Below are positions 35,884 to 47,823 of a DNA stretch of 64,000 bases, piece by piece. Every line of letters begins with the position of its first letter. Positions within the stretch are counted from its first letter, which is position 1. The position numbers were made by a program, and so were the translations under genes. The notes under the pieces were generated by a model. That model ran no database searches. It saw only the letters and a program-made list of their open reading frames with translations, and had not been told where the DNA came from. Origin of the DNA: Bostrychus sinensis (taxonomy: Eukaryota; Chordata; Actinopteri; Gobiiformes; Eleotridae); assembly GCA_020698575.1 (NCBI GenBank), contig CM036242.1, forward strand, positions 7,944,624 through 8,008,623, in the 5' to 3' direction.

Positions 35884-36330
35884 AAGATGGCCATTTCCTA
35901 TCAGCATTTAGTGCTTTTCTCTGTCACCTGTTGGTTCTGCTGAAGTCCATGTTGTTCTTCAGTCCTCTTTGTGATTTTTTTCTTCGCCTTGTTTCCATTT
36001 TAACAACAGTAAAGTCCTGTTGACGTTTGACATAACGATCACATAAAAAAAAATAAAAAAATCTGACTCTCAACTCTTACAACTGGCTTCTGCTGCTGCC
36101 CTGTTCAAAAATAAGTACAGAACTGATCATACTACGGCACATTCTGGTATTTTATTACAAAAATGGCAATAATCCATGTTTGTCTGGGTCAGCGGTTCAC
36201 TGCATATGTCCCGCTCTTCGTTTCTCTGAGTGGTTTCTTCACCTGTCATTGTTCCGCTACAGAAACAAAATGTTACCGAAGGGCTACCAGACTAACTTTT
36301 TTTTTATAAAATAGGAAAAAGGTTTGTCTG
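35884..36330 (+). repeat. Dispersed repeat family X, uninterrupted copy
   Basis: It matches 11309-11419, 12082-12124 and 13724-13930 without the hAT and PIF insertions found there ('ctgttggttctgctgaagtc', 'ttcagtcctctttg', 'acaacagtaaagtcc', 'actggcttctgctgctgccc'). It serves as the empty-site reference. Confidence 0.6.
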
Positions 36331-37440
36331 GCAGGCCAGGCTATTTACTAGACTTAACAACAGAGGTGTGGATTTGACAGTGATGACTTGGATTCAGACT
36401 TGAGTCACGATTTGATGACTTCAGACATGAATTGATTAAACGGTATGTACTGAGAGTCGGGACAGTGACTTGAGAAAACTTGATGCTTCTCCTAAAAATA
36501 AAAGTATGATATTTGATAAATGTGCAAGACAAAAATGCCACATTAAACTCCTTGTGCATTAATAAATGCTCTCTCTCTCTCTTTCTTTGTGCTTTGTACT
36601 AGCAGGCCTACATGCTTTATAAATGTTCATTAAATACACATTTCAAAGTGTATTGAGCTGTGGGAGCTCATGGAAATTAGACATACTGATAAAGGAGATT
36701 TTAGTCTTTAAGCCGGTCTTTGTTTTGGGTTCATAAACTCCACTGAGCTAAACAAAAGTATTTAATATCTGGTCAAATAGATAAAGTTCTCCTGATATTT
36801 GTATTTACTCTATAGCGTCAAAAAGTTGAGATATTATTCAATCACTTGAGTGAATAATATCTATAGGTCTGGGTGGGATTGTGCTCAGAAGACAGGCTGT
36901 GTAATGTATTGTCAGGATGCACAAAAGGCTCCTGAGTGTGTGACAGTGGGACGGCAAAAAGGCAGGCTTATAATATGGCCTATTCTAGTTCTCTATTTGA
37001 CAAAAAAACAACAACTCTGCAGCATCCTGTATAAAGCACTGTCCATAAGGATCCACAACAAGAGACTAGAGACCTAAATGTCTTCCAGATTGTTTTCTTG
37101 AGGCAGCCATGTTGAGCGCTAAAACATCAGTCTCAACTTATGTGAACACAGAAACAGCAAAAGCAAAGATTGGGCACAGGTCGCACAGTCAGGAGTTGAA
37201 ATAATGTAGGGTAGTTTTCTGATGACAAGCTGACAGTTTTAAATTATTACTGTTTTATATATAAACTTAAACAAACATGATGTACATGATGTACCAATAT
37301 GGGGAAAATAAACTCTTGATTATATGTTTTTGCTATAGCACCCATCCCTAGTAATCAGTAATTGAATTATTACTATGCTACTTATTTCAGGATGAATGAG
37401 TACTAACGGATTTAGGTCCAACTACACAGGGTGCGTACCA
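36331..37440. other. Unique sequence with a short CT repeat
   Basis: A (TC)n microsatellite lies at about 36568-36582. No gene or transposon was recognised. Confidence 0.5.
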
Positions 37441-37542
37441 ATGTTCCCCAGTTTCTATGGACTGGTTCCTAACCCTAGCTCCTTAATCCTAATCTTAACC
37501 TTAATGTTCCCCGGAGAACAGAGGTACTGGGGAACACAGGGA
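37441..37542. repeat. Short inverted-repeat element candidate
   Basis: TGTTCCCCAGT near 37441 and ACTGGGGAACA near 37535 are inverted copies bounding about 100 bp, which also contains 'ttccccggagaac'. It may be a very small MITE or a foldback. No target duplication was resolved. Confidence 0.35.
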
Positions 37543-37981
37543 TGACTCCAACTATATCACCGATACAACAAACTATTTTTTTTGTCTTGGTTTTGGCAGC
37601 TGTTTTACTCTGTCTTGTCTCAGTCTCAGATGTGGCCATCTCCGAGATTTTATTTATCAAACATTTCTAAGAAAATGCTATTCTTCATAATTTTAGACTG
37701 ATTGATTTTCAGCATCAGAAGAACCAGGAAAATGATCTGTTCTCTGTTTGTGGCGTCTGTTGCATTAAAGATAATTAAAATTATTCATGTATTTGAACGT
37801 TTTTTGTAACTTTCCCCCTTTATTTAGTGTGAGTTGGGTTTGGTCTCAACCTGGCCTCGGTTTGCCTTGGTCTCAAATGTCTTAAATGTATCAAACCCCA
37901 AAAGTCTCGGCTTTGTCTTGGCCTCGGTTCACTCTGGACTCTGGCTGGTCTTGGTCTTGTTTAGTCTTGACTACAACACTA

Positions 37982-38481
37982 CACTGTAAAAAAAAATCTG
38001 TAAATTTTACGGTAAAAAATTGGCAGCTGTGGTTGCCAGAATTCTACCGTAAAAACTACAAGAGGCCTGTATTTCATTTTACAGTATAATTTTATCACAA
38101 ATGTTGTTTTTACAGTTTTTGACTTGAGTTTTTATTATTATTTACTGCAAAATAAAGTTATTATCTTTTAAAAAAATAGGTTAATGTATATTTTAGTTTG
38201 TGACTTAACTTTTAATCAACATTTACTGTAAAATTTAAAGTTATTATCTTTTGAAAAGGTGTTAAACTGTAATAAACACAGGCCTCGATTTTTTTTTAAC
38301 AGTGCTATACTGTATACATTACAAAAAACAAAACTAAAAAAAATACAATTTTGCCTTATTTTTAATATTACAGTTAATTACCGTAACCAAAACAGTAATT
38401 TACCGATATATCAACTACGGTCTTTTACTGTTGAGATTTTACAGATTTTTACCATGAAATCTACAGATATTTTTTACAGTG
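37982..38481. mobile_element. CACTG-ended non-autonomous DNA transposon
   Basis: The 500 bp element starts CACTGTAAAAAAAAATCTGT and ends with the complementary TTTTTTACAGTG, flanked by TA on both sides (37980-37981, 38482-38483). The interior repeats TTTACGGTA/TACCGTAAA words. CACTG ends occur in CACTA-type and Chapaev-type transposons. The superfamily is unresolved. It has no coding sequence. Confidence 0.75.
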
Positions 38482-38579
38482 TAGTACAGGGTTGGGTGCT
38501 ATTGATATGAACTATCTAGGTCTTTGAGTACAATTCTCAAATTATATTATTATAATTATTATAAAAAGACACGACTACA

Positions 38580-38840
38580 GGGGGTGCACAGTGGTCACCC
38601 TTGCCTCTCAGCATGGAGGTTGCGGGCTCAATTCTCAGGCCATCTAACTTACAATCTGTCTTACTGGAACCTCAAAGTCCTTCTTGCGTTACCATGGGTT
38701 TTCTTCAGGTACTCCGGCTTCCTCCAACAGTCCAAAGTCACACATGTGTTTGGAGAATTGGTGAGTCTAAATTGCCGCGAGTGAGTGTCCAGGGCGTAAC
38801 CCACATGTGACCCCTAATGGGAATAAGCAGAAGGAGATAT
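38580..38840 (+). repeat. tRNA-headed SINE, diverged copy
   Basis: 'gggtgcacagtggtcaccct' and 'tgcctctcagcatggagg' (head), 'gttaccatgggttttcttca', 'ggtactccggcttcctccaa', 'aattggtgagtctaaattgc' and 'gacccctaatgggaataagc' (3' domain). It is shorter and more diverged than the copy at 16936. Confidence 0.9.
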
Positions 38841-39711
38841 TGCCAGGATGTAAAAACTTCCATCTGTTCCAAGTTTGGGCTTTTTCACTCCTCTCACCCC
38901 CGCGTCAGCTTCACTCTCAGTCAAACCGCATCACACTTCCTTCAGGAGCTTAATGACGCCCCTGTGGCTGGACCCCCTTGGTTAATCACATGTACTGAGG
39001 TAGCTTAACTTGTCAGACGAGAAGAAAGCTACTGCAGCCGTCGAGAGCCTGCGTCGCTCTAATTAAATTATCATCAGAGTGGAGTCGGTAATTACAGCTG
39101 ACACCTGCCTGCCACGGTCACGCTCTCGGAGAACGCTGCCATCGTTCTCATCTGCATGCACGTTTAGCACTGTGGTCCCAACAGCTGCACACTGCACTGC
39201 CTCGGCCTGCGTGCCAGGACGAGGAGTGGTAATGGACCCATCACTCGACTCTTCCCCGTACAGATGCTGGTCAAATGGTAACAGCTATAACGAGGCGCAA
39301 CAAGCAGGGATGCTGTTGCACTTTTTATTTTTCCCGAAACAAACTGGAGAGATGTCAATTATCGCCTGAAAGCAAAGCTCCCAGCTCAGTCTACCCTCTT
39401 TTATCCCAGCCTGACAGGTAAACTGCAAGAAAGAAGATGTCAAACTGTTGTGTGTGTGTGTAAGTGGTTTGAGGATCTGAGGAGTACAGAAGTTACTCTT
39501 CATTTTAATGGCCATTGTGCTTCTTATTGAACATGCAAAAAGAGAACCTCAGAAGAATAAAGTGATTAGTTACAAACATTAACAAAAACAAAGAGCATTT
39601 GTACTTTTTGTTATTATATTCTCTTTGTTTTCCTGTTGGGTGTGTAGAGTTTTGAAATTTATCATACACAAATATAATTTTGATTACCTCACAGGCTTAG
39701 AACAGACAAAG
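38841..39711. other. Unique GC-moderate sequence, possible conserved element
   Basis: The stretch 38870-39260 is unlike the AT-rich background. It contains several TAATTA-type homeodomain cores ('ctctaattaaattatcatca', 'cggtaattacagctgacacc') next to an E-box CAGCTG. The overlapping frames (39079-39369 and others) lack protein features. A regulatory element is only an inference. Confidence 0.35.
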
Positions 39712-39782
39712 GTCTGTGGACCCCACAATCTCTGGCGCCCCCTAATGGGGGGCCCCAGACCCCAGGTTGGGAACCAATGACA
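39712..39782 (+). repeat. hAT-like right end fragment
   Basis: 'ccccagaccccaggttggga' followed by 'accaatga' resembles the ...CCTGGGGTTGGGAACCACTG type of hAT terminus. The left end is missing. Confidence 0.55.
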
Positions 39783-41513
39783 AAGTGGAAAGTGGAAAGT
39801 GAGTTTTGAAGACAAACTTATAGTACTCATAGTCATAGGGCCATGTTAATTCATCTGGGACGGAGTTGCAGTGGCAACAGAGATATCCAGACTTCTCTCC
39901 CCCCAGGCACTTCCTCTTGGGGAATGTCAGGGCATTCCCCGAACAGCCAATTAATATATCAGAGCACCAGAGTGCAAACTCTTAACAAGTGCAACTAAAT
40001 GTTTTTCTTGACCGCACTTGTGCAGCCATCAGATCCTGGGGACAAATCACACAGCAGCAGCACAATAGAAAACCGGCCTCAGTGAGCATTTTAAATAGTC
40101 CACAGTTTAGCAAAAGCCATTAACTCACTTGCTCTTCTCTCACCACTGCGCAGACCACAGAGCCAGGTTCGAGCGGCTGAACAGGTTTAACGAGTGGACC
40201 GTACGCGCCCAGTGCACGGAGCTCACTGATCAGACTCATGTTTGTCCAAGGATGAGCAGCTTCACTCCAAACAGACATACAACAACTGTGAAAGTTACCG
40301 GGGGAGAGAAGAGTGTGAGCAGTAATGTGCATTAGCACAGTGGCTACATTTCAAAGTGCTGCTATCGACCCATCTGCCCAGTGTCCAAAACATTGTGAAT
40401 TTAAGCTATTGTTAAATAATGTGAGCATGACTAACACTAAAAATTAATCTGAAAAATAACATTGGTCTGTGTTATGTCTGGTGCAGCAACTGACTTTACA
40501 GACCATGCGTGTCCAACCTAAGGTGTGCAAGCCAAATCTAGTCCTTTGTAGATTATTTCTGGTCCTCAGATGCAGTATGCAGTAGTCTGTACTAAATAAT
40601 AAATCACTTCGGGACAGCCCTGTTTTCTGTGCTGAAAAGTCAATCTGAATACAATGCATTAATGTATGAATGTAAATTTTTTGGTGCAACCAAACCAAAA
40701 CGTTAGTCTGGAGCCCTGCATATCCAACCAGCATGTCCTTAGTTCTTCCCCATTTCTAATAGGACATGCCCGGAAAACACTGTCCCAAGGACCTGTCCAG
40801 AAGACATTTGAAACAGATACCCACCTGCTCTTCACTGAGCATCCATCCAGGCCTCCACACATGTCCTTTACACCTCTGTGCGTCCACACTCTCACCCGCT
40901 ACACATCAACACAGAGGTGACGCTGCTCCTTTTAAGGCCAGAGAAAAAGAGTTTTTTTTATTAACGCTGATAAAAATCTTCTTATCGGCAGGGGACGGAG
41001 GATTGCTGCCGCGCCGCTCAGAATAACGATGCTGCTGAGCTCAGAGTAAAGGGGAGGAGAGGGAATTAATTTGTTGAAGGAAAAAATCTGTAAATGTAGT
41101 AACTGGGGAATGTTTCATCTTTAAATACTGAAGTAAATAGTATAGCAAGCCTCTTTCATCATCACAATGCAGATGGCCCTTTCTGGCAGCTCTTCCCAAC
41201 ACCTAAGACCAATAATGATACATTTATTAATACAAGAGTTGGATACACTGCTGGTTGTCAAATGATTTGTCTCAGGGCTATGATACTAACAGTTCAACAG
41301 TTCCCACTCAGTATTTGTTATGGATTGTTACATAACAGTGGCAAGCTTCTGCCAAGTGCATTTTTGGCTTCTATTCAACTCCAGGCTTTAACAGGCAGTG
41401 TACTCTCAAGCAGCAAGTTAAGGTTGCAAAGAAAGCTTGGTAAGCTGTTAGCAATCAAGCTAACAGCTGAAACAGAGAATACTGCAGTTATTGTATTAGT
41501 CATTATTATAGCT
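39783..41513. other. Mostly unique non-coding sequence
   Basis: At about 40504, 'gcgtgtccaacctaaggtgt' resembles a hAT left terminus with no partner. Overlapping opposite-strand frames at 40120-41026 show no protein features. Confidence 0.45.
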
Positions 41514-41521
41514 GTTGTCAG

Positions 41522-43230
41522 TAGGGCTGCACAGTATTTTGGGAATTTATCATTATCGCAGAATTTGGAAGTGCAAAATCTGTATCGCAAGAAACTACGG
41601 GACAGATTTATCAAAGGTTTGCGTGCATGGTAACTGAAAAAGTCATGCTAAAATTGACACTTCAAAACGTTCAGTTCCAAGAAACCCCGCCTCTCTCACG
41701 AACCCCCGCCCACTCCAGGAAGCACTGACCAATCAACAACCCCTCTACAACCAGCCTGCTCACATTCATTTATCTGGCTATGTTTCATTTTGTAGTAAAA
41801 TGGCATCACACTACACATTTAAGAAAGTAAAAACACCTTTTTTATGTTTGTGTTCAAAAGACCATAACAGAGCATAACAAACCCAGACGCAGCTAAGATT
41901 TGCGTCTCTCACAGGAGCAGAATGAACGCAGCGCAGATTTTGCTCCTGTGACTTAATGAATGTGTAAAACCATGCCTTCTCACCAGAACGCGCAAAATTC
42001 AAGGCGGAGGAAATGCAAATGACATCGCTTTGCGGTCGCTGTTTGCATCATCACAAGTATGGGAGCTAAATCTGTGTGTAAATTTAGCGCATTGGAAGAA
42101 TAGATGCAAAAGTTTGGCAGAGTAAAAAGTGCAGCTTTCAGTGCACAGATGGGGCGTTAAAAATAGGTTATAATGCTTTAACAGGGCTCATTTACAAAGA
42201 CACAACAGTAAAGTGTTTGATTTGAAGTTGGAGAAAACAAAGAGACAGACTACCACTCTTCTGAACTTCAGCCTTTTACAGCTCCTGTCTCTGGGCTTTC
42301 AGTCTGTTTCATGTAACTCCTTACGGTGACGATTAAGCAGTTTTTAATCACATGTCACACTGTCACCACACATGACTGACACTGTCATCACATGGCCTGC
42401 CTGTTGAGTTTATCCCATTGCCTCCCAACGCTCGCTGCGATGCTTAATTGACAGCTGCTCACAGTGGATCAAGGCTGCGCTGCTGTTTAATGTATGAGCG
42501 GAGGACATCAAAAATATTTAGATTTTTTATATTTACATGATCACTATCAGCACTGCATAAAGCCTACTTGCTACATTTTATAGGCTATGTGTTTGAAGGG
42601 TTCCTGACTCTGACAGACAGTGAATACCTTTCCTCTCTGTCTCACCTCTGTAGAAAACTAGAGTCACGTGACTGTGGTCAGTGCCAGAATCTTATAAAAC
42701 AAGGATTTAACAAGGACAGACTATGCAAAGTTAATAGAAGAAAGTGAAATACATTGCAATGAAATGACAACTACAATCAGTGTAGTCCTGTTATGAAGCT
42801 GCGTGGATTTTCATGTTGACTTTTGCGTTGCATCTCTGTAGGAAAGATGTAGTTGGAGCTGCCAGAGCAATTCCGCTCCCTCTATTGGTGCGTCATGTGC
42901 TCACTCGAAATTCTCATTTACATATCAAATTTGCGGCAGCACTTACTTAGTGTCTGGAGCCTCAAATCTAATTATGAATTATGACCAAATAAAAACAGCT
43001 CATGATTTAGTCACAATTAGGATCCTGGATTAGTCTTTAGTGGGTTTTGGTGATACAGTCCCAGCTTTGATCTGTGAGTTCAGAGCCTGGTATTGCAACA
43101 GAAATAATTTTTTTTATTGAATTTGTCTATTTATATGGCTAATGAACGCTTAGCCTTACTAAGGTATTTAAATATCACTATTCATATAGTTGTTGCATAT
43201 TGCATGTTTTTCTCATATTGTGCAGCCGTA
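41522..43230. mobile_element. 1.7 kb hAT element with internal foreign fragment
   Basis: The ends are TAGGGCTGCACAGTATT and (right, reverse complemented) TACGGCTGCACAATATG, 14 of 17 matching. The flanking 8-mers GTTGTCAG (41514-41521) and GTTGTTAG (43231-43238) match 7/8. No transposase frame was found. A piece of the TTAA family (41650-41880) lies inside, without its own ends. Much of the interior (42250-43000) looks like unique sequence, so host DNA capture or later insertion is possible. Confidence 0.85.
41650..41880 (-). repeat. TTAA-family internal fragment
   Basis: It is about 96% identical over about 215 bp to the copy at 43341-43836 (about eight mismatches counted by eye). Both share the variant 'atggcatcacactacacatt', where other copies read differently. 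It lacks both termini. Confidence 0.85.
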
Positions 43231-43340
43231 GTTGTTAGATTGACTGTGATTGTCCCATTTCTGAGATGGTAAGATCTCGGTTTATTTTGTCTCTGTTATC
43301 TAATGTTATCTAACACCACCAACACAACCACCAATTTTAA

Positions 43341-43836
43341 ATGAGATGTTTTCAGCAAAATCAACTTTTCTGAGATTTCTACCATGTTATAATGTTGTTC
43401 CCTCATCAAAAACATACCTGGAGTTCTGTTGTGTTTGATTCACACATGTTTGAGTAATCCTGTATTTTTTGGTACTGATTTTTTGACACCTCAAAACGTT
43501 CAGTTCCAAGAAACTCCGCCTCTCTCATGAAACCCCGCCCACTCCAGGAAGCACTGACCAATCAACAACCCCTCTACATCCAGCCTGCTCACATTCATTT
43601 ATCTAGCTATGTTTCATTTTGTAGTAAAATGGCATCACACTACACATTTAAGAAAGTAACAACACCTTTTTTATGTTTGTGTTCAAAAGACCATAATAGA
43701 GCTGTACTCTTCACCTGTTTCTATATGGGAATAGTAATGTAATTATTGGGAACGCTTTATTTTAGTCACATAATGTTTTTAAAGGTTGTAAAACATGTAG
43801 TGCTGTTTTAGAGGAGATAAATAAAAGCAGAATGTG
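43341..43836 (-). repeat. TTAA-family copy, antisense
   Basis: It begins after TTAA at 43337-43340. Landmarks in reverse order: 'accatgttataatgttgttc', 'ccgcccactccaggaagcac', 'tgaccaatcaacaacccctc' and 'aggttgtaaaacatgtagtg'. The far end is diverged, so its boundary is approximate. Confidence 0.8.
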
Positions 43837-45353
43837 CTTGTTTGCAGTGTGGCAGTCATGAGGTGTACACAATACAAATGCTGTGCAACATAGTGGCCTT
43901 TGTTTATTTAATTTATTTAAGTGAGCTCAACTTCACAAGTACTGTAAAAAATAACCCTTTAATTTTCTTTTGTACCATGCTGTTATGTCTAATTTTCAAT
44001 AACCTGCTTTCGGAGTACATGCAAATTAGCAGCCATGCTACAATGACACACTTACACTTGCGTCATACATATGCAAATATTTATGAATAAGTGCAGTGTT
44101 CCATTCTATAAATAATTACAAAAAATATGGCATCCATATTAACTGTTGTAATTGTATTGCCTCACAAAAGATGATCCTCTTTCTGACTGCACTGAATTCC
44201 AAATGAAAAGTATAGATTCACCAATTAGCCTTCAGACAACAGATTTAATCCCCAACACACATTAGTTTGCAAAACTAGCTTTAGGGTCATAATGCTAATC
44301 CACTCTAATTCATGTGATTCATGTTTTCCATGTTGTGTTTTAAATAATTTACATGAGAAAGACAACCACAGCTAAATGCATTATGTAATGTCATTAGCAT
44401 GCGTCGCACTCACTGGAACAACAAAATCCCATCTGGTTTATGCTAACATCGCAGCCATCCACTTGTAAACGCAACCATGCTGTCTACAGTATATACAGTG
44501 TAGCAGCCCCGTGGATGTAAAAAAAATAATAAAATAAAATACACATGAGGCCACCTTTACGTAAAGCCAAACATAAGAGCTCTGAGCCTGGACTTATATG
44601 AGGAGCAGATGGACTGGTACGAAACAGGAGACTAACTACCGGAGAGGGTTAGGAATGAGAATGAAGACAGATGGAGAGAATGGGACAAGGTGAGGGGGGA
44701 GGGAGGGGTGGGGGGGTGTCGTCATTGCCCTGGTTCCTGTAATGGAGGAAGGGCTGGAGAGTAAAACAAACTGCAGTGTGATGCTATGCAGACACTCCAA
44801 ATATGTGGCTATAGCGCACCTATAGGGATTTAAATGCTGAAATCAGGTGGATTGGTGCAGAAAATGGGAGGGTGAAAGGGTCTGGGGGAGGGGCACGGAG
44901 CCGAGATGAGTGAGGGATGAGCCGGGGAACAGGGGACACACGGAGGTTGCACGAACAGGTGGGGGAAACAGCAGGCGGTGAGCAAAGGGAGAAAGAACGA
45001 CATGGAAGTGACCCCAGCTCAAGAATTATAAAGCACCTTGGTGATGATGAGCTAATGACTCCAATATGTGCCTATGTGTTTTGGTGAGCTAAAAATAAAT
45101 GAGGTTAACATGAGGAGTAAATATGACACTGAATGAGGTTACTCGGTGGACGGTTTGGGGTTTGCCAGATCAGATTCACTCGACGAGAGAGCTTCTCACC
45201 ATCAGTGTTGCATGTGCTAGTTTTGCACCATCTGTTATTCTGTGCCACAAAGCCAAGCACCAGTTCTAAAACCGTGCAGTATTTTTGACCACACATTTAT
45301 TTAGGTTATGCAAATGCAGGCTATAATAATTATTGTAACATCAGAGCATTTAG
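43837..45353. other. Unique sequence with G-rich tracts
   Basis: The stretch 44670-44716 is strongly G-rich, including a GGGGGG run followed by GGGAGGGG and GGGGGGG, so a G-quadruplex is possible. No gene was recognised. Confidence 0.5.
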
Positions 45354-45356
45354 TAA

Positions 45357-45888
45357 TGGCCCTTTTTGGCACCTCCTCAGCCGACGAGGTTCCAACCAAG
45401 TCAAACCAGTACTAAAATGTGACAATGACAGATCGCTGATGGGTCAGAGGACGTTTGAATGGCTGCTTGTAAAATGACACCATGGAGCTTTGATGAGGTC
45501 CTACATTTCTCTGTCTGGTGGGTGACGACAAAGTCCCGAAATGAGAGCATTACCCTCAAACGTTATATCTTAGCAGGTTGCAGCTTGATATTGCTGTATG
45601 GCTTTCCAAACTCTTATGTACTTCTCCACAGTATTTCACCTCGCTGCTTGTTGCTATTTCTGGCTCTTTCCTTTGGCTTTGCAGGTGACAAAAAACTACA
45701 AAGCCAGAACAAAGTACAACATTACCGCTGCATCTTCTATTGTTATTGTTTATGTTGTGTTTACGGGACGTCACATTAGTTAGATGCCTTTGTCCACAAT
45801 AAACCGATACTACGAAGTAATGGAAAACGACGAAAACTGAGTAAAATTGAGGCAAGTAAAACCAAGTAGTGCTAGTGAAAAAGGGCCA
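45357..45888. mobile_element. PIF/Harbinger-like element with TAA duplication
   Basis: The 532 bp element starts TGGCCCTTTTTGGCAC and ends GTGCTAGTGAAAAAGGGCCA. TAA is duplicated at 45354-45356 and 45889-45891. Subterminal 'ttccaaccaagtcaaacc' is partly mirrored by 'aagtaaaaccaagtagtg'. The opposing frames of 106 and 139 codons show no transposase motifs. Confidence 0.85.
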
Positions 45889-45891
45889 TAA

Positions 45892-46320
45892 GGCATTCAT
45901 CAGTATACAGTACAGTAAATGTTCTTTTAGGGCCTGTTTACACGACATCGCTGCCCAGGAAAACACAACAGTCATGCTGTCTCCAATTCACATTTGCATA
46001 AAAACACTGAGGTGTGAAGAAAACGAGTTAGTGTGAAAAAAAAAAAGTTCCCATCTGTAACTTTCCAGAATGTCCATCCTTTCAGATCAGTTCATTGATT
46101 CGACTGATGTCCCTTTTACTGGTGCTGTTCCTCCAACAGACCACTGCAAAGTACAGGGCTCTCACTGCCACAGACTGGGCCAAAGTGAAACACATTTTTA
46201 TCATAAATGCTGTGAAACCTACCAATCACCACAAAACTGAATGGTATGGAAATAGCTCCCTTTAGTGACTCACCTCTGTCATTTGTAAAAGCCAGCACCA
46301 AGAGAATGGCTACAGTGGCT
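45892..46320. other. Non-coding sequence
   Basis: 'gggcctgtttacacgacatc' at about 45930 resembles the terminus of a fish MITE, but no matching end was found. There is poly-A at about 46038. Confidence 0.4.
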
Positions 46321-46328
46321 CTGTATGT

Positions 46329-47101
46329 CAGGGGTGTCCATTTTGTCATTGAGGGCCACATCCTGAAAAATAAATGAGGACAAGTGCCACTCACTAGAAA
46401 TGACATATTTTCCCTCACTATAAAAAAAGATTGCGTTGGTCAAATCTCTTTCCTTCAGGGATCTCCACAATGAATCCGGTCGATCTACGTTCCTACTCTC
46501 ACCTATGGCCATGACCGAAAGGACAAGATCCTGGATACAAGCGGCCGAAATGAGTTTCCTCCGCAGGGTGGCTGGGCGCTCCCTTAGAGATAGGGTGAGG
46601 AGCTCAGTTATACACGGGAGGAGCTCGGAGTAGAGCCACTGCTCCTCCACATTGAGAGGAGTCAGCTGAGGTGGCTCGGGCATCTGTTCCGGATGCCTCC
46701 TGGTCGCCTCCCTGGGGAGGTGTCCCAGGCATGTCCCACCGGGAGAAGACCTAGGACACGCTGGCGGGACTATGTCTCTCGGCCTGGGAACGCCTTGGAG
46801 CCCCCCCGGTAGAGCTGGAGGAAGTGCCTGTGGAGAGGGAAGTCTGGGCATCTCTGCTTAGACTGCTGCCCCCGCGAAGAAGCTTTTATTTAAAAAAAAA
46901 AATGTTTTCGCGTTGCTTACTTTCTTGTCGCTTTGTTAATGTCACATCCGCCATTTTTACTGATCCCCAACCCCATGTTTATCTAGGCTTGGGACCAGCA
47001 CAATATGGTTTCAATTTTTCTGGTGCCAATTGAGAAGTAGGGCCAATAAATATTCGTCAGCGGACTGCATTTTTACCCGGACCACAGTTTGGACACTCCT
47101 A
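46329..47101. mobile_element. hAT element containing a LINE fragment
   Basis: The element starts CAGGGGTGTCCATTTTG and ends CAGTTTGGACACTCCTA, inverted copies of a typical hAT terminus. The flanking 8-mers CTGTATGT (46321-46328) and CTGTATGC (47102-47109) match 7/8. The LINE-derived sequence at about 46430-46885 lies inside, leaving about 100 bp of hAT on the left and about 215 bp on the right. Confidence 0.92.
46436..46812 (+). pseudogene. LINE reverse transcriptase C-terminal tail (frameshifted)
   Basis: The first frame (46436-46633) contains MTERTRSWIQAAEMSFLRRV and then 'AGRSLRDRVRSSVIHG'. A shift near 46600-46620 moves to a second frame with LLLHIERSQLRWLGHLFRMP, 'PGRLPGEVSQACPTGRRPRT' and 'RWRDYVSR', ending at a TAG near 46810. 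This is the tail after the polymerase domain of a fish non-LTR retrotransposon; the clade is uncertain (RTE/Rex-like or related). The catalytic domain is absent, the copy is 5'-truncated and frameshifted, and an A-rich run follows at about 46890. The long minus-strand frame (46279-46851) is its shadow. Confidence 0.88.
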
Positions 47102-47109
47102 CTGTATGC

Positions 47110-47819
47110 TAAAATGAATACTGTGGTAAAAATGGCCATTAAAAACAATAAACAACTGTATGATGAAAATGGACAGAGAAATTTAATCTAACAGTAGGTT
47201 GAGGTATTCCTTGTTCATGTGAGTTTTTTTCTGCTTCAGTAGAATTCAGGTTGGTTTTAGTTTCTTCCCAGCGCCGTCTGCCAGTACACCGCTCTCATAC
47301 ACAAAAGCTAACCTTGTAAATGTCCTGTTAGTTCAACACTGTTTTACTGCAAGAGCTACAAAAAGTGAGACTTTATGAAGAGAGTTATAAAAGTGTGATA
47401 AAAAAAAAAAGCTATCCTGAATGTAAACGTTGTAGGCAGTTTGCTGGCCATTTTAATGAGCTGTAGAAATATGGAGGAATATTTGGTCAAAATCCACCAC
47501 CAGCATAAATATCTCACTGTGTTAATAAAAGCTATACAACTGTGAGGTCAACATGGACTCGTGTTTATTATTTTCCCCATAATTGTCCAACCCTGTTTAG
47601 CATTTATTTGACTTTGTTTTATGACTGGTTTGTCACTGTCTGTTGTGTATTTCTGCAGTACACAACAACATCTTGGCTGTTGGCTCTGGCAATAACATTG
47701 TAACTGTAAATGATGAGTTTTAAGGGGATTTTGGTCTGGACTATATGTCTTCTAGCCACACCAGATCTACATAAGTGAGGGCTGACTCGTGTTTTTAATC
47801 AGATTTGTTTACCTGGTCC
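47110..47819. other. Unique AT-rich sequence
   Basis: No feature was recognised. Confidence 0.5.
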
Positions 47820-47823
47820 TTAA

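Noticed and set aside
40504..40590. Complete hAT element
   Set aside because: Only one terminus-like sequence was found, with no inverted partner or 8 bp duplication.
45459..45975. Opposing 106- and 139-codon frames as transposase
   Set aside because: Neither shows DDE or HTH features, and they lie largely within a 532 bp element too short for a PIF transposase.
46279..46851. 190-codon minus-strand frame as a gene
   Set aside because: It is the antisense shadow of the LINE reverse-transcriptase tail on the plus strand, whose motifs are recognisable.
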